NCBI RefSeq assembly: GCF_019464495.1
Contig: NZ_CP080492.1
Location: 2,542,001-2,606,000 of the forward strand
Source: Leucobacter luti
Lineage (GTDB): Bacteria; Actinomycetota; Actinomycetes; Actinomycetales; Microbacteriaceae
DNA: 64,000 bases
Direction of reading: 5' to 3'
Both the position numbers and the translations under genes were made by a program. The notes beneath the pieces were generated by a model. The model made no database searches and was not told the origin of the DNA. It saw nothing but the letters and a program-made list of their open reading frames with translations. The first letter of the stretch is position 1, and the number at the start of each line of letters is the position of its first letter. Positions 25,601 to 34,862 of this stretch are shown here, one piece after another.

Positions 25601-27058
25601 ATGACCCGCCCCCCTCTGGTTCGCGCGAGCGACGACAGCATGATTGCTGGCGTGTGCGCTGGACTTGCCTCGCACCTGGGGCTCCCGGTCAACGCTGTGC
25701 GAATCGGGACGCTGGTGCTGACGCTGCTCGGGGGCGCAGGTGCGCTGCTGTATCTCTGGCTCTGGGCACTCGTGCCGCGTGCGGGCGAGACGGAGGGCGT
25801 GGTGCCGTTGCGCCGGGCGCTGACACGGCCGGCAGACGGCACGCTTCCGGCCAATGATCCCCGCACGGCGCAGACACCCCGCACGACGCAGACACCCCGC
25901 ACGGCGCAGACACCCCGCACGACGCAGACGCCCCTCACACGACCGAATAGTCAGGCGCGGGTTCGGGTGGGACCGCCGGATCCTGATCGGCTTCACGAGG
26001 CCTCCCAGCCTCCCAGCCGGGCCGAGTCCAGTGCTCAGGAGCAGGGCAGCGCGCCCCGGCGCCGGTCACGCTGGCCAATCGCAGAGTTGTTGCTCGGTGC
26101 GTGCCTGCTCGTGGCTGGGATGGGTTTTGTGCTTGTGCGCCTGGGCGTGCAGATCCAATTGGAACTGATTTTGCCAGCTATGGCCGTGCTCGTGGGGGTC
26201 GGGCTCACCTGGTGGCAGATCGCGGATCGGGACCGCCCGGACCGCAATCAGGTGCCGCGTGTGCTGGGCGCGCTCGCACTCGTGGCTGCTGGGGTTTTGA
26301 TGTTCTTCGTGACCGCGCGCGAGCCCAACGCGTGGACCGTCGTTGCCGCCGCTGGCGCGGTGCTCGCCGGGGTCGCGCTGGCGATCGCGCCGTGGCTACT
26401 GCGGCTGAACCGGGAACTGATGGCGGAGCGCGCCGCTCGTGCGCGTGAGGCAGAGCGTTCCGATATCGCGGCGCACCTCCATGATTCCGTGCTGCAGACA
26501 CTCGCCCTGATCCAGCAGCGATCGGAACCCGGCAGCGAAGTGGCGCGGATCGCGCGCGGACAGGAGCGAGAGCTGCGCGACTGGCTGTTCCGCGCAGCCG
26601 ACGGGGCCCCGGCACCGCACCGCGAGGCAGCGGGCGAGGAACTGCGGGCACACGCTGCCGCGCTTGAGACGGATCACGCGGTGCGCTTCGAAGTCGTTGA
26701 AGTGGGATCGAGCGGTGTCGCGCCTGAAGCCATTGTTGCTGCGGCGCGCGAGGCGATGCTGAACGCTGCGCGGCACGCTGGCGGGGACGTCACGGTGTAC
26801 GTGGAGGCGACGGGGGAGCGGATCTCAATCGATGTCACGGATCGTGGTCCTGGGCTGGACCCCGAGGATCTCCCGCCGGGCCGGATGGGCGTGCGAGAAT
26901 CGATCCTCGGTCGGATGGAGCGGGCCGGCGGAACTGCGAAGATTGTTGCGGGCCCGGGTGGTGGCGCTTCGGTCCGGTTGGGGATCTCGCGTGAATCAAC
27001 GACGGATGAGTCGGGAACGCAGTCTGTTCCCGCCAGTGAGGGGACGACCGATGGCTGA
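25601..27058 (+). CDS. PspC-fused sensor histidine kinase (LiaS/DesK class)
   Basis: 485 aa. The N-terminal PspC domain (MIAGVCAGLASHLGLPVNAVR, LLGGAGALLYLWLWALVPR; split here by its two helices) is followed by a linker containing five near-identical TPRT(A/T)Q units near residues 88-110. Then come four membrane helices, HisKA_3 with AHLHDSVLQTLALIQQR (phospho-His near 292), and a HATPase with ARHAGGDVTVYVEA and DRGPGLDPEDLP. HisKA_3 kinases pair with NarL-type regulators, as here (8-bp overlap with the next gene). ATG 25601 is preferred to an upstream TTG. Likely senses envelope stress. Confidence 0.88.
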   Translation: MTRPPLVRASDDSMIAGVCAGLASHLGLPVNAVRIGTLVLTLLGGAGALLYLWLWALVPRAGETEGVVPLRRALTRPADGTLPANDPRTAQTPRTTQTPRTAQTPRTTQTPLTRPNSQARVRVGPPDPDRLHEASQPPSRAESSAQEQGSAPRRRSRWPIAELLLGACLLVAGMGFVLVRLGVQIQLELILPAMAVLVGVGLTWWQIADRDRPDRNQVPRVLGALALVAAGVLMFFVTAREPNAWTVVAAAGAVLAGVALAIAPWLLRLNRELMAERAARAREAERSDIAAHLHDSVLQTLALIQQRSEPGSEVARIARGQERELRDWLFRAADGAPAPHREAAGEELRAHAAALETDHAVRFEVVEVGSSGVAPEAIVAAAREAMLNAARHAGGDVTVYVEATGERISIDVTDRGPGLDPEDLPPGRMGVRESILGRMERAGGTAKIVAGPGGGASVRLGISRESTTDESGTQSVPASEGTTDG

Positions 27059-27743
27059 GACAATTCCGGGCACGGCAGGATCGACTTCGCCGATCCGCGT
27101 CGTTATCGTGGATGACCACCAGATTTTCCGCACCGGACTCCGGGCGGAATTGGGCCCTGAGCTTGATGTTGTTGGCGAAGCCGCGACCGTTGACGAAGCA
27201 GTCGCGGTGATCGGTGATCTCGTCCCGCAGGTGGTGCTGCTTGACGTCCATCTGCCTGGCGGCGCTGGTGGCGGCGGGGCTGAGGTGTTGCAGCGGATCA
27301 GTGCGGTGCCCGCGACCAGGGAGACACGCGTGCTCGCGTTGAGCGTGTCAGATGCTGCAGACGACGTCGTTAGCGTGATCAGAGCGGGTGCCCGCGGGTA
27401 TCTCACGAAGACGGCTTCGGGAGCGGAGGTGACTGCGGCCGTGGTTCGTGTGCAGAGCGGAGACGCAGTGTTCTCGCCGCGTTTGGCAGGCTTCGTGCTC
27501 GATGCGTTTGGCGCTGGGGGTGGCGAGACGGCGGCCGGTGATGACGAGCTGGATCGGCTTTCGGCTCGTGAGCAGGAAGTGATGCGGATGATTGCTCGAG
27601 GCTACGCCTACAAAGAGGTCGCGGCTGAGCTGTTTCTGTCGGTGAAGACTGTGGAGACGCACGTGTCAAAGGTGCTGCGCAAGCTGCAGCTTTCCAATCG
27701 TCACGAGCTCACCGCCTGGGCGCTGTCGCGCCGCCTGCTCTAG
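27051..27743 (+). CDS. NarL/LiaR-family response regulator
   Basis: 230 aa from the ATG at 27051, which overlaps the kinase by eight bases. The receiver has DD near residue 21, phospho-acceptor Asp65 (VVLLDVHLPGGAGGG) and Lys in YLTKTASG. The LuxR-type helix-turn-helix reads LSAREQEVMRMIARGYAYKE ... TVETHVSKVLRKLQLSNRHE. Completes the PspC/kinase/regulator module; its targets probably include the divergent PspC operon. Confidence 0.92.
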   Translation: MAETIPGTAGSTSPIRVVIVDDHQIFRTGLRAELGPELDVVGEAATVDEAVAVIGDLVPQVVLLDVHLPGGAGGGGAEVLQRISAVPATRETRVLALSVSDAADDVVSVIRAGARGYLTKTASGAEVTAAVVRVQSGDAVFSPRLAGFVLDAFGAGGGETAAGDDELDRLSAREQEVMRMIARGYAYKEVAAELFLSVKTVETHVSKVLRKLQLSNRHELTAWALSRRLL

Positions 27744-27780
27744 ATCGCGTTCGCCTGCCGCGCCGATCAGAGTGCTTTCC

Positions 27781-27873
27781 GACTCGTGCGAGTCGAGTTC
27801 ACGCAGGAAATCTGAGGTCGCGCAGGAAGAGATCCGGGCTTTCGACCTGCGCGAGCTCGAATCTCCTGCGTGA
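27781..27873. terminator. two hairpins between convergent LiaR-like gene and pmt
   Basis: A perfect GACTCG-TG-CGAGTC palindrome (27781-27794) is followed by a long imperfect inverted repeat (27799-27873) whose arms start TCACGCAGGAAATCTGAGGT and end CTCCTGCGTGA. No T-tract is present. This is the only structure in the 175-bp convergent gap and probably stops transcription from both sides. Confidence 0.6.
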
Positions 27874-27918
27874 CGCAGCGCCAGAGGACGCCCGGGAACC
27901 CAAACGCAGCTCGGAGCA

Positions 27919-29520
27919 CTAGTCCCAGCCGGGAAGCCAGAGGTGCGCCTGCCAGAACCAGTCGGCCACTGGCATTCCGGACCAGGTCGGGAAGAAGAAC
28001 AGCGCGAGCGCGAACGCGAATGCGAGAAACAGAATGACCGCCGCGCGTGGACCGCGCAGCTCACTGGCAGTCACTGAGCGGAGCCCGAGCTCGGTACCGA
28101 TCTCGCGGAGCCCGCCAGCACGCCAGATCACGCCGACCACGAGCGCGAGCGCAAGCGCGGAGAACGGTGTGAGCACGACGGCATAGAACTGGAAGACTGC
28201 CGGTCGCGTGACCGTCGCGACCCAGGGGAGCCAGCCTGACAGGTATCCCACCAGCACAAAGGTGCTCGTGGCCGCGAGTGAGATTTGCAAGGCGGGAACG
28301 GCGGGAACGGTGGGAACGGCGGGAGCGGTGAGAGCGGCAGGAACCCGTACCGGGATCGGTTGTGTGTGCTTGGCGGCAGCGAGGATCCTGTGCTGGTGCC
28401 GCACCCGTGCCGCGCGCACTGCGAACAAGACCAGGACGATCAGTGCGAGCACGCCACCCCAGGTGATGAGCGGATTGGGCAGCGGTGTGACGGCTGACAC
28501 ACACTCCTGCCAGGGGCACCCTTCGCTCCAACGCTGCTCGTACATTGCGGTCGGGCGAAGTGCGAGCGGCCAGGTGAGCGGGTTGGCCTGGTACGGATGC
28601 GGTGCGCTCAGCGTGCCGTGCCAGCCGAGCATGTCCCGGTGATACTGCAGGAGCGCTGTGGGCCATGCCACGCCCGGGGTGCGGCCCCAGCCACCGGGGC
28701 TCAGGATCCAGCCGGCCCAGCTTGCGACGTACACGACGAAGGTGACGGGCAGTGTGAGCAATGCGGTGACCCCGGCCTGCCCGACCGCGCGAATAACGGG
28801 CTGTGGCGTGCGGGAGCGCAGCCGCGTCATGAGATCACGGATGGTGATGAACACGAGGAAGGCGGCGAGTGGGTACAGTCCTGACCACTTCACTGCAGTA
28901 GCTGCCCCGAACGCCACGGCAGCTGCGATGAGCCAGGGGCGGGCCCACACGACGGGAAGGGGACGGTTGGAATCGCGGCCGTCGGTCATTCGCCGCGCGA
29001 CCGCGAGTTGATCCTGCCACACGAAGAGTGCGCCGAGTGTGACGCACATGGTCAGGATGCCGTCGAGCAGGCCGACCCGGCTGAGCACCACGTTCACCCC
29101 GTCGATCGCGAGCGCGAACCCTGCGACACATGCCACGAGCATGCTGCGTGACATCAGCCAAGCGAGACGCATGACGATGCCGACGGTGAGAACGCCGGCG
29201 AGGGCTGAGGCACTGCGCCAACCCCATCCGCTCTCGGGCCCAAACACCAGGATGCCGAGCCCGATCACCCACTTGCCAAGTGGCGGATGCACGGCATTCG
29301 TGGGGTCAGCCGTGAACGCCGTGGCGCGATCTCCCGCCATCGACGGATCGGTGTCCGGCCAAATCGTGGGGAAGCCGTGTGCAAGCTGGCTGATTGCGTC
29401 GCGCACGTAGTAGAGCTCATCAAACACCAGCGTGTCGGGCCGGCCCAGCGCCCAAAATCGCAGCACGAAGGCGATCCAGAACACCAGGATTGGTCCCACC
29501 CATCTCAGCCACGTGCGCAT
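27919..29520 (-). CDS. pmt: polyprenol-phosphate-mannose protein O-mannosyltransferase (PMT family)
   Basis: 533 aa, GT39 family, about eleven membrane helices. The first extracytoplasmic loop carries the catalytic Asp-Glu (TLVFDELYYVRDAISQLA), and AVHPPLGKWVIGLGI and NVVLSRVGLLDGILTM are typical of Rv1002c-like enzymes. It transfers mannose from the lipid carrier to Ser/Thr of exported proteins during Sec translocation. A linker near residues 405-420 has AVPTVPAVPA repeats. Divergent from proS across 49 bp. Confidence 0.92.
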   Translation of the reverse strand: MRTWLRWVGPILVFWIAFVLRFWALGRPDTLVFDELYYVRDAISQLAHGFPTIWPDTDPSMAGDRATAFTADPTNAVHPPLGKWVIGLGILVFGPESGWGWRSASALAGVLTVGIVMRLAWLMSRSMLVACVAGFALAIDGVNVVLSRVGLLDGILTMCVTLGALFVWQDQLAVARRMTDGRDSNRPLPVVWARPWLIAAAVAFGAATAVKWSGLYPLAAFLVFITIRDLMTRLRSRTPQPVIRAVGQAGVTALLTLPVTFVVYVASWAGWILSPGGWGRTPGVAWPTALLQYHRDMLGWHGTLSAPHPYQANPLTWPLALRPTAMYEQRWSEGCPWQECVSAVTPLPNPLITWGGVLALIVLVLFAVRAARVRHQHRILAAAKHTQPIPVRVPAALTAPAVPTVPAVPALQISLAATSTFVLVGYLSGWLPWVATVTRPAVFQFYAVVLTPFSALALALVVGVIWRAGGLREIGTELGLRSVTASELRGPRAAVILFLAFAFALALFFFPTWSGMPVADWFWQAHLWLPGWD

Positions 29521-29569
29521 GTGCCAAGCCTAGGCGTTCCACTGCGAGCGAGAGGGCTACGATAGTGGG

Positions 29570-31336
29570 GTGATGACACGGCTCAGTAACTACTTCCTGA
29601 AGACCCTCCGTGAGGATCCCTCGGACGCCGAGGTCGCCAGCCACCGCCTGTTGGTGCGTGCCGGCTACATTCGGCGCCAGTCGCCGGGCGTGTTCGGCTG
29701 GATGCCGCTCGGCCTGCGCGTCAAGGGCAAGCTCGAAGAGATTATCCGCGAGGAGATGGCGACCGCGGGAGCGCACGAAGTGCACTTCCCCGCGCTGCTC
29801 CCACGCGAGCCATATGAGGCGACCGGTCGATGGGACGAGTACGGCGAGACGATGTTCCGGCTGCAGGATCGCCACGGTGCTGATCACCTGCTCGCGCCGA
29901 CGCACGAGGAAGCCTTTACCCTGATGGTGAAGGACATTGTGACGTCCTACAAAGACCTGCCGTTGCAGCTGTTCCAGATCCAGGACAAGTACCGCGATGA
30001 GGCGCGTCCCCGCGCCGGTCTGCTCCGTGGACGCGAGTTCACCATGAAGGATGCGTACTCCTTCGACGTCACCGATGAGGGCCTCGCCGCGGCGTACCAG
30101 AAGCAGCGCGACGCCTACGAGCGGATCTTCACGCGCCTCGGGCTCGACTATGTCATTGTGTCGGCGGACGCCGGCGCCATGGGGGGATCCCGCAGCGAAG
30201 AGTTCCTGCTCCCAACGCCGATTGGTGAGGACACTTTCGTGCGTTCCGCGGGAGGCTACGCCGCCAACGTTGAGGCGTATGTCACACCTGTTCCGGATCC
30301 GGTCCCCTTCGACGGCGCTCCTGCTGCGGCGGTATTTGACTCGCCGAACACCCCGACGATCGAGACGCTTGTGGCACACGCGAACGCGGTGCTGCCCCGC
30401 ACTGACGGACGTGCGTGGGAGGCCGCTGACACCCTGAAGAATGTCGTTCTCGCGGTGACGCCGATCGGTGGAGAGCGTGAGCTCGTCGTCGTCGGTATGC
30501 CTGGCGACCGCGACGCTGATATGAAGCGTGCCGAGGTGGTCTTCGGCGGTGCAGACATCGAACCGGCGACTCCTGCCGATTTCGCGAAGCACCCGGGTCT
30601 TGTGCGCGGGTACATTGGGCCAGTGCTCGGAACCGAGGCCGTGCTCGGCTCCGAGGGCACGACGGGTGTGCGCTACCTGCTGGATCCTCGCGTGGTGTCT
30701 GGCACCTCGTGGATCACCGGGGCGAACATTGAAGAGAAGCATGTCGCCTACCTCGTCGCTGGGCGAGACTTCTCCGCTGACGGCGTCGCCGATATTGCGT
30801 CCGTGCGCGACGGAGATCCCGCACCAGACGGATCGGGCCCGATCGAGACCGCGCGCGGTATGGAGATCGGCCACGTGTTCCAGCTCGGCCGCAAGTACGC
30901 CGAGGCGCTGGGCCTCAAAGTGCTCGACGAGAACGGCAAGCTCGTCACCGTCACGATGGGCTCCTACGGCATCGGTGTTACGCGCATCATGGCGATCCTC
31001 GCCGAGTTGCATCACGACGATCGTGGGCTGATTTGGCCAGCTGCCATCGCTCCGTTTGACGCGCATTTGGTGGCGACCGGCAAGGATCCTGCCGTCTATG
31101 AGGTCGCAGAGTCACTCGCAGCCGAGCTTGAGGCGGCGGGGGCTGACGTGCTCTTTGATGATCGTCCCAAGGTCTCACCGGGTGTGAAGTTCGGCGATGC
31201 CGAGCTGCTGGGCGTGCCACGCATCGTGGTTGTGGGTCGCGACGCCGCTGAGGGATTCGCAGAGGTGTGGGATCGCGCAGCCGGCACGAAGGATCGGATC
31301 GCGATCGCAGAGATCCCTGCGCTCTTCGGCAGCTAG
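29570..31336 (+). CDS. proS: ProS, prolyl-tRNA synthetase (bacterial type)
   Basis: 588 aa class II synthetase. Motif 1 lies in [20 protein letters not shown], motif 2 in [19 protein letters not shown], and motif 3 in [16 protein letters not shown]. The insertion (editing) domain sits between motifs 2 and 3 (about 225-390), so it can clear Ala-tRNA(Pro). The C-terminal anticodon-binding domain holds [20 protein letters not shown] 29570 is followed at once by an ATG; either could start. In most Actinobacteria rimP-nusA follows nearby; here the type VII locus intervenes. Confidence 0.96.
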   Translation: MMTRLSNYFLKTLREDPSDAEVASHRLLVRAGYIRRQSPGVFGWMPLGLRVKGKLEEIIREEMATAGAHEVHFPALLPREPYEATGRWDEYGETMFRLQDRHGADHLLAPTHEEAFTLMVKDIVTSYKDLPLQLFQIQDKYRDEARPRAGLLRGREFTMKDAYSFDVTDEGLAAAYQKQRDAYERIFTRLGLDYVIVSADAGAMGGSRSEEFLLPTPIGEDTFVRSAGGYAANVEAYVTPVPDPVPFDGAPAAAVFDSPNTPTIETLVAHANAVLPRTDGRAWEAADTLKNVVLAVTPIGGERELVVVGMPGDRDADMKRAEVVFGGADIEPATPADFAKHPGLVRGYIGPVLGTEAVLGSEGTTGVRYLLDPRVVSGTSWITGANIEEKHVAYLVAGRDFSADGVADIASVRDGDPAPDGSGPIETARGMEIGHVFQLGRKYAEALGLKVLDENGKLVTVTMGSYGIGVTRIMAILAELHHDDRGLIWPAAIAPFDAHLVATGKDPAVYEVAESLAAELEAAGADVLFDDRPKVSPGVKFGDAELLGVPRIVVVGRDAAEGFAEVWDRAAGTKDRIAIAEIPALFGS

Positions 31337-31352
31337 CAGGGAATTCGCGCGC

Positions 31353-31403
31353 CACACGGGGCGGGATCAGCACGCGGTATACGCGTCTGTCCCGCCCCGT
31401 GTG
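31353..31403 (+). terminator. proS terminator
   Basis: CACACGGGGCGGGA (31353-31366) and TCCCGCCCCGTGTG (31390-31403) form a perfect 14-bp stem, extended by CAG/CTG-type pairing into the loop, 17 bases past the proS stop. Confidence 0.85.
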
Positions 31404-31608
31404 CTGTGCGCAGCGGGTGCGATGGTCAAGCTTCTGGGGAATTGCCCGAGAGAAATGCCGCTGTGAGTATGCGAATTCAGCCCAGGCTAAGCATATGCAG
31501 TTTCGAGGATGTGAATCTGTCAGAGTGACATTCAGTAGCTTCTTCCGGCGTAGTCCAGGAGCTGCCGCACCCAAGAACAGTAGCCTTGCAACTGACGAAG
31601 GAGTCATC

Positions 31609-32085
31609 ATGACCGAGAAGCACGAGAACACCGCCAAACCGACACCGGCGTTTGTTGGGGCCTCCTGGGTTGCCCTGCTGCTGGGAATGGCGGCGTACCT
31701 GATCGGGCTCTTCAACGCGGGGATGGAGCTCAACGAAAAGGGCTACTACTTCGCACTGCTGATGTTCGGGCTGTTCGCGGCGGTGTCATTGCAAAAAACG
31801 GTTCGGGATCGCGGCGATGGCCTCCCCGTCACCAACCTCTACTACGGCATCGCATGGTTCGCACTTGTCATCGCGCTGTCGATGCTGGCAATCGGACTCT
31901 GGAATGCCGGCAGTCTGACGCTCAGCGAGAAAGGCTTTTACGGCATCAGTTTTGCGATGAGTCTCTTTGCGTCCGTCGCGGTGCAAAAGAACGTGCGTGA
32001 CCTCGCTATGTTCAAGGCCGAGGAGGACGCCGATGAGAACGTCGCCGACTCCGATCCGGGTCGGAGCTACCTCCCCGGCGCCTGA
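31609..32085 (+). CDS. YiaA/YiaB-like four-helix membrane protein
   Basis: 158 aa from the ATG at 31609, which has AAGGAG six bases upstream. Two internal repeats of a two-helix unit, first ASWVALLLGMAAYLIGLFNAG with NEKGYYFALLMFGLFAAVSL, then FALVIALSMLAIGLWNAG with EKGFYGISFAMSLFASVAV; both end in QK(T/N)VRD. This matches the YiaAB two-helix domain. Function is unknown. It precedes the type VII genes, but a 155-bp gap suggests separate transcription. Confidence 0.85.
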   Translation: MTEKHENTAKPTPAFVGASWVALLLGMAAYLIGLFNAGMELNEKGYYFALLMFGLFAAVSLQKTVRDRGDGLPVTNLYYGIAWFALVIALSMLAIGLWNAGSLTLSEKGFYGISFAMSLFASVAVQKNVRDLAMFKAEEDADENVADSDPGRSYLPGA

Positions 32086-32240
32086 GAAATCCGTCCCGGA
32101 AATGCATTCGTACACAAAATGGGAATCGGGTTCACCCAGGCCCGAAGTTCGGTTACGCTTTTTCCGAGGGCGAATCAATCGATGCGCTTCATAGGGCCGC
32201 CGGTTCTGGCGTGGCCAACAGAGACCAGAAGGAGCCGACC

Positions 32241-32534
32241 GTGGCAAATATTAATGTTTCCTACGCCGAAATCGAGCAGGCAGCGACGCAGCTTGGCACC
32301 GGGCGCGACGAGATCACCGAGAAGCTGCGCTTGCTGCAGTCGCAGATCAACAACCTCGTCGCCTCTGGATTCGTGACGGACCAGGCGTCGGGCAAGTTCA
32401 ATGCCGCGTACAACGACTACACGGTGAGCGCCAACACGGTGGTGCAGAAGCTCACCGAGATCCAGAGCTTCCTGACGCAGACCGCGACTGCCATGCGCGA
32501 CATGGACTCCCAGCTCGCTGCCAAGATCAACTAG
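32241..32534 (+). CDS. WXG100-family (Esx/ESAT-6-like) type VII secretion protein
   Basis: 97 aa from the GTG at 32241 (AAGGAG six bases upstream). Two helices of about 40 residues: YAEIEQAATQLGTGRDEITE and FNAAYNDYTVSANTVVQKLT, joined by a turn reading ASGFVTDQAS where classical members have WXG. This variant turn is common in actinobacterial Esx proteins. A C-terminal helix ends DMDSQLAAKIN. Expected to be exported by the EssC-type ATPase at 36589 as a helical hairpin dimer. First gene of the locus, followed by a hairpin that could raise its relative expression. Confidence 0.85.
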   Translation: MANINVSYAEIEQAATQLGTGRDEITEKLRLLQSQINNLVASGFVTDQASGKFNAAYNDYTVSANTVVQKLTEIQSFLTQTATAMRDMDSQLAAKIN

Positions 32535-32576
32535 CGTTTTCGCGCTGGTGCTCTGCTCTGAGGCCAGTGTCTTCTG

Positions 32577-32610
32577 CTGCGCGCGATGCCGTCATCGGTA
32601 TCGCGCGCAG
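32577..32610 (+). promoter_or_regulatory. stem-loop between the Esx gene and the next gene
   Basis: CTGCGCGCGATGCC and GGTATCGCGCGCAG pair over 14 bp with one G-U wobble around GTCATC, 43 bases past the Esx stop and 34 before the next ATG. No T-tract, so a partial terminator or mRNA-stabilising element fits better than a full stop. Confidence 0.6.
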
Positions 32611-32643
32611 TTGTGAATAATTGCTTCTCGAGAGGAATTCCTC

Positions 32644-32952
32644 ATGGGTGACCGGTTGCATCTGCCGGACAGTGAGCTGACTGCTGCCGGGGCATCGCTA
32701 GGCACGGCCGCGCAAGAGATGTCGGCTGGAAGCAGCGGGCGACCCTCCGGGAGCTGGGATAGCCTCAGCGGGATCGGCGGCGCCGTGGATGAGTATCTCC
32801 GCGGAGTCGCGCTCGCTCGCGACGCACTCGCCGACGCTGCGAAGACCGCCGCGAACACGGTCAGCGGTCTGATGTCGGATAGCGCAGAGCTTGACGCATA
32901 TCTCGCCCAGACGGTCTACTCCGGCTACGCCGTGTCGAAGGGGACGAAATGA
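32644..32952 (+). CDS. small helical Esx-like partner of the hydrolase effector
   Basis: 102 aa. A Gly/Ser-rich turn (AGSSGRPSGSWDSLSGIGGA) separates two predicted helices (DSELTAAGASLGTAAQEM and VDEYLRGVALARDALADAAKTA), the general shape of WXG100-like or LXG-partner proteins. The start has GAGAGGAAT upstream. The stop overlaps the next gene by four bases (ATGA). Inference: chaperone or targeting partner that pairs with the effector's N-terminal helices for type VII export, as small helical proteins do for LXG toxins and the TslA lipase. No named family recognised. Confidence 0.65.
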   Translation: MGDRLHLPDSELTAAGASLGTAAQEMSAGSSGRPSGSWDSLSGIGGAVDEYLRGVALARDALADAAKTAANTVSGLMSDSAELDAYLAQTVYSGYAVSKGTK

Positions 32953-34862
32953 CCTGGGTCCCCAGCAGCGCTGCCGAGGCAGGCGTGCTCTCTACCCCTT
33001 CCCCGATCAAGGGGAACGTCGACGAAATCAATCGAGCCGCCAGTTACGCGCAAAAGGCTGCTGATGATTCGTTCGGGTATCGCTCGTATGTCCAGGGCGC
33101 AGAGCGGAATCTCGCGAGCGGTCAGGGTGACGTGCTCACGCGTCTACAGGGGAAGCTCACAGACACGCTGGTCCCGGGAGTCAACCTTCTCGATGAGAGC
33201 GTCGTTGCCGCCAAGAAGGGCTTTGACAGCTACGCCTCCGAGGTTGAGCGGATCCACAAGGACGCCCGCAAAGTCATCTCCGATATTGACGACGACTTGA
33301 GCACGATTCGGACTCAGGCTGGCACGATCGCGGAAATTGCGCAGACGATTCGCGCGGGAGTGCCGGGCTCCTGGAACACACCGCCTCCGGGAACAATGCC
33401 GGAGCCGCGACTGGGCTCGAATGCGTCGGTGCTTGACTCCGATGAGCAGGAACTGCGTCGCAGGATGTTGACCTCGCAGTATTCGATGCAGTGGTTGTCT
33501 GCGGCCATGCGTTGGAAGAATGCGTGCGACGACATCGACACCGCGAAGACGCGGTGGAGCACTCTCGTGAGCGAACGCCGCGACGCGGAGCAGCGGCTGC
33601 TCGGTGCGCTGGGAGACACATATCTGGGGCGCCTGCTCGCGGCAGGCGAGACCAGCCAGTGGTCTGCGAAACAGATGATCACGATGGGGCTCTCTGGGGA
33701 GCTGCGCGGGGAGAGCGGAATCGCCGATGGGACTGCGAATCCGGCAGTAGAAGACCTGCTCGCGCGAACTGATCTCTCGGGTGAAGAGCTGACGGAGGCC
33801 TGGAACGCACTTGGGCTCAGCAAGAGTGATGTGGCAGCGCTTCCGGTTGCCACGCTCGCGCAGCTCGCAAGCCGCAACGGGTTGCCAGCGTGGGCGCAAG
33901 ATGTCGCCTCAACTGAATTGCTGCACTACTCGCTGATCGCTCCAAACGAGGCGTATCCGCTCTTCGGTTTCGGTACTTCTGGCCCAAGCGTCCAAGAGTT
34001 TCGGACGCAGATCGGTCAGCTCTATGGTGCGTGGCAGGACGCGAAGTCTGCCGCGCGCTTGATGGGTGGAGAGCCAATAGTGCAGTTGCTCGCACTCGGG
34101 AGTCATGACGGCGCGATGACAGCCGCCATCTCTCACGGTGACCTCGACACCGCGAGTCACGTCGGCGTCAATGTGTCAGGCATGCTGTCAAACGTTGGAG
34201 ACATCGGACATGACGCCAAGGGTGCGCGCTCGCTCTATAACGAGGCGTACGCAGAGGACTGGACCCAAACCTATGCTGCGGTGACCTGGATTGGCTACAA
34301 GTCGCCGGACTTCGGCAACGTCAACTTCATGGGCCGTGCAGACGCCGGGGGGCCGAGGCTCGCGGCGTTCATTGACGGTATCTACGAGAGTCGGGCGGGC
34401 AATCACACACCCGTGTCCAACTTCACCGTGTTCGCGCACTCCTATGGCTCGACCACTGCCGCCGTCGCACTGACCGACGTCAAACACCCCATCAACTCTT
34501 TTGTGACTTACGGCTCAGCGGGTCTCTCAGCGGACACCCCGATCAGCGGGCTCAAAACTGACAAGGTGTTTTCGACCCATGCCGCCGGTGACCAGACCGC
34601 AGGCTTCGGGCAGCTCTGGTCGCATCCGGTCGTGCCGACGGAGCAGCCGTTCTATTCTCTGTTGGCTCCAGAGGGTGCCCCGGAACTCAAAGTCTTTTCC
34701 GCCGAGGGCGGCGACGGGTACACCCGGGTCACCGCACACGATATGTTCACGGAAGATGATTCCCCTAGCGGCCTGAACTGGGGCGGCAAGGTCGGGTATC
34801 TCACAACCGGTACGAGATCTGCGGAAGACATGGGCAAAATTTGGGCGAATGGTGGGCTCTGA
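32949..34862 (+). CDS. type VII-associated alpha/beta hydrolase (DUF1023-like) effector
   Basis: 637 aa. Residues 1-240 are mostly helical and resemble a type VII targeting domain (INRAASYAQKAADDSFGYRS; EVERIHKDARKVISDIDDDL). The C-terminal half is an alpha/beta hydrolase: strand plus nucleophile elbow NFTVFAHSYGSTTAAVAL with Ser498 (AHSYG, as in the GHSYG of DUF1023 proteins) and a late His597 in TAHDMF; an acidic residue in between would complete the triad. No signal peptide is seen. Upstream are two Esx-like genes, and directly downstream (one-base stop/start overlap) a lipoprotein. This order suggests a secreted esterase/lipase toxin. Substrate unknown. Confidence 0.82.
   Translation: MTWVPSSAAEAGVLSTPSPIKGNVDEINRAASYAQKAADDSFGYRSYVQGAERNLASGQGDVLTRLQGKLTDTLVPGVNLLDESVVAAKKGFDSYASEVERIHKDARKVISDIDDDLSTIRTQAGTIAEIAQTIRAGVPGSWNTPPPGTMPEPRLGSNASVLDSDEQELRRRMLTSQYSMQWLSAAMRWKNACDDIDTAKTRWSTLVSERRDAEQRLLGALGDTYLGRLLAAGETSQWSAKQMITMGLSGELRGESGIADGTANPAVEDLLARTDLSGEELTEAWNALGLSKSDVAALPVATLAQLASRNGLPAWAQDVASTELLHYSLIAPNEAYPLFGFGTSGPSVQEFRTQIGQLYGAWQDAKSAARLMGGEPIVQLLALGSHDGAMTAAISHGDLDTASHVGVNVSGMLSNVGDIGHDAKGARSLYNEAYAEDWTQTYAAVTWIGYKSPDFGNVNFMGRADAGGPRLAAFIDGIYESRAGNHTPVSNFTVFAHSYGSTTAAVALTDVKHPINSFVTYGSAGLSADTPISGLKTDKVFSTHAAGDQTAGFGQLWSHPVVPTEQPFYSLLAPEGAPELKVFSAEGGDGYTRVTAHDMFTEDDSPSGLNWGGKVGYLTTGTRSAEDMGKIWANGGL

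Noticed and set aside
29420..31066. 548-codon open frame antisense to proS
   Set aside because: It mirrors the proS codons on the other strand, lacks a recognisable domain and ribosome site. High third-position GC routinely leaves long antisense frames.
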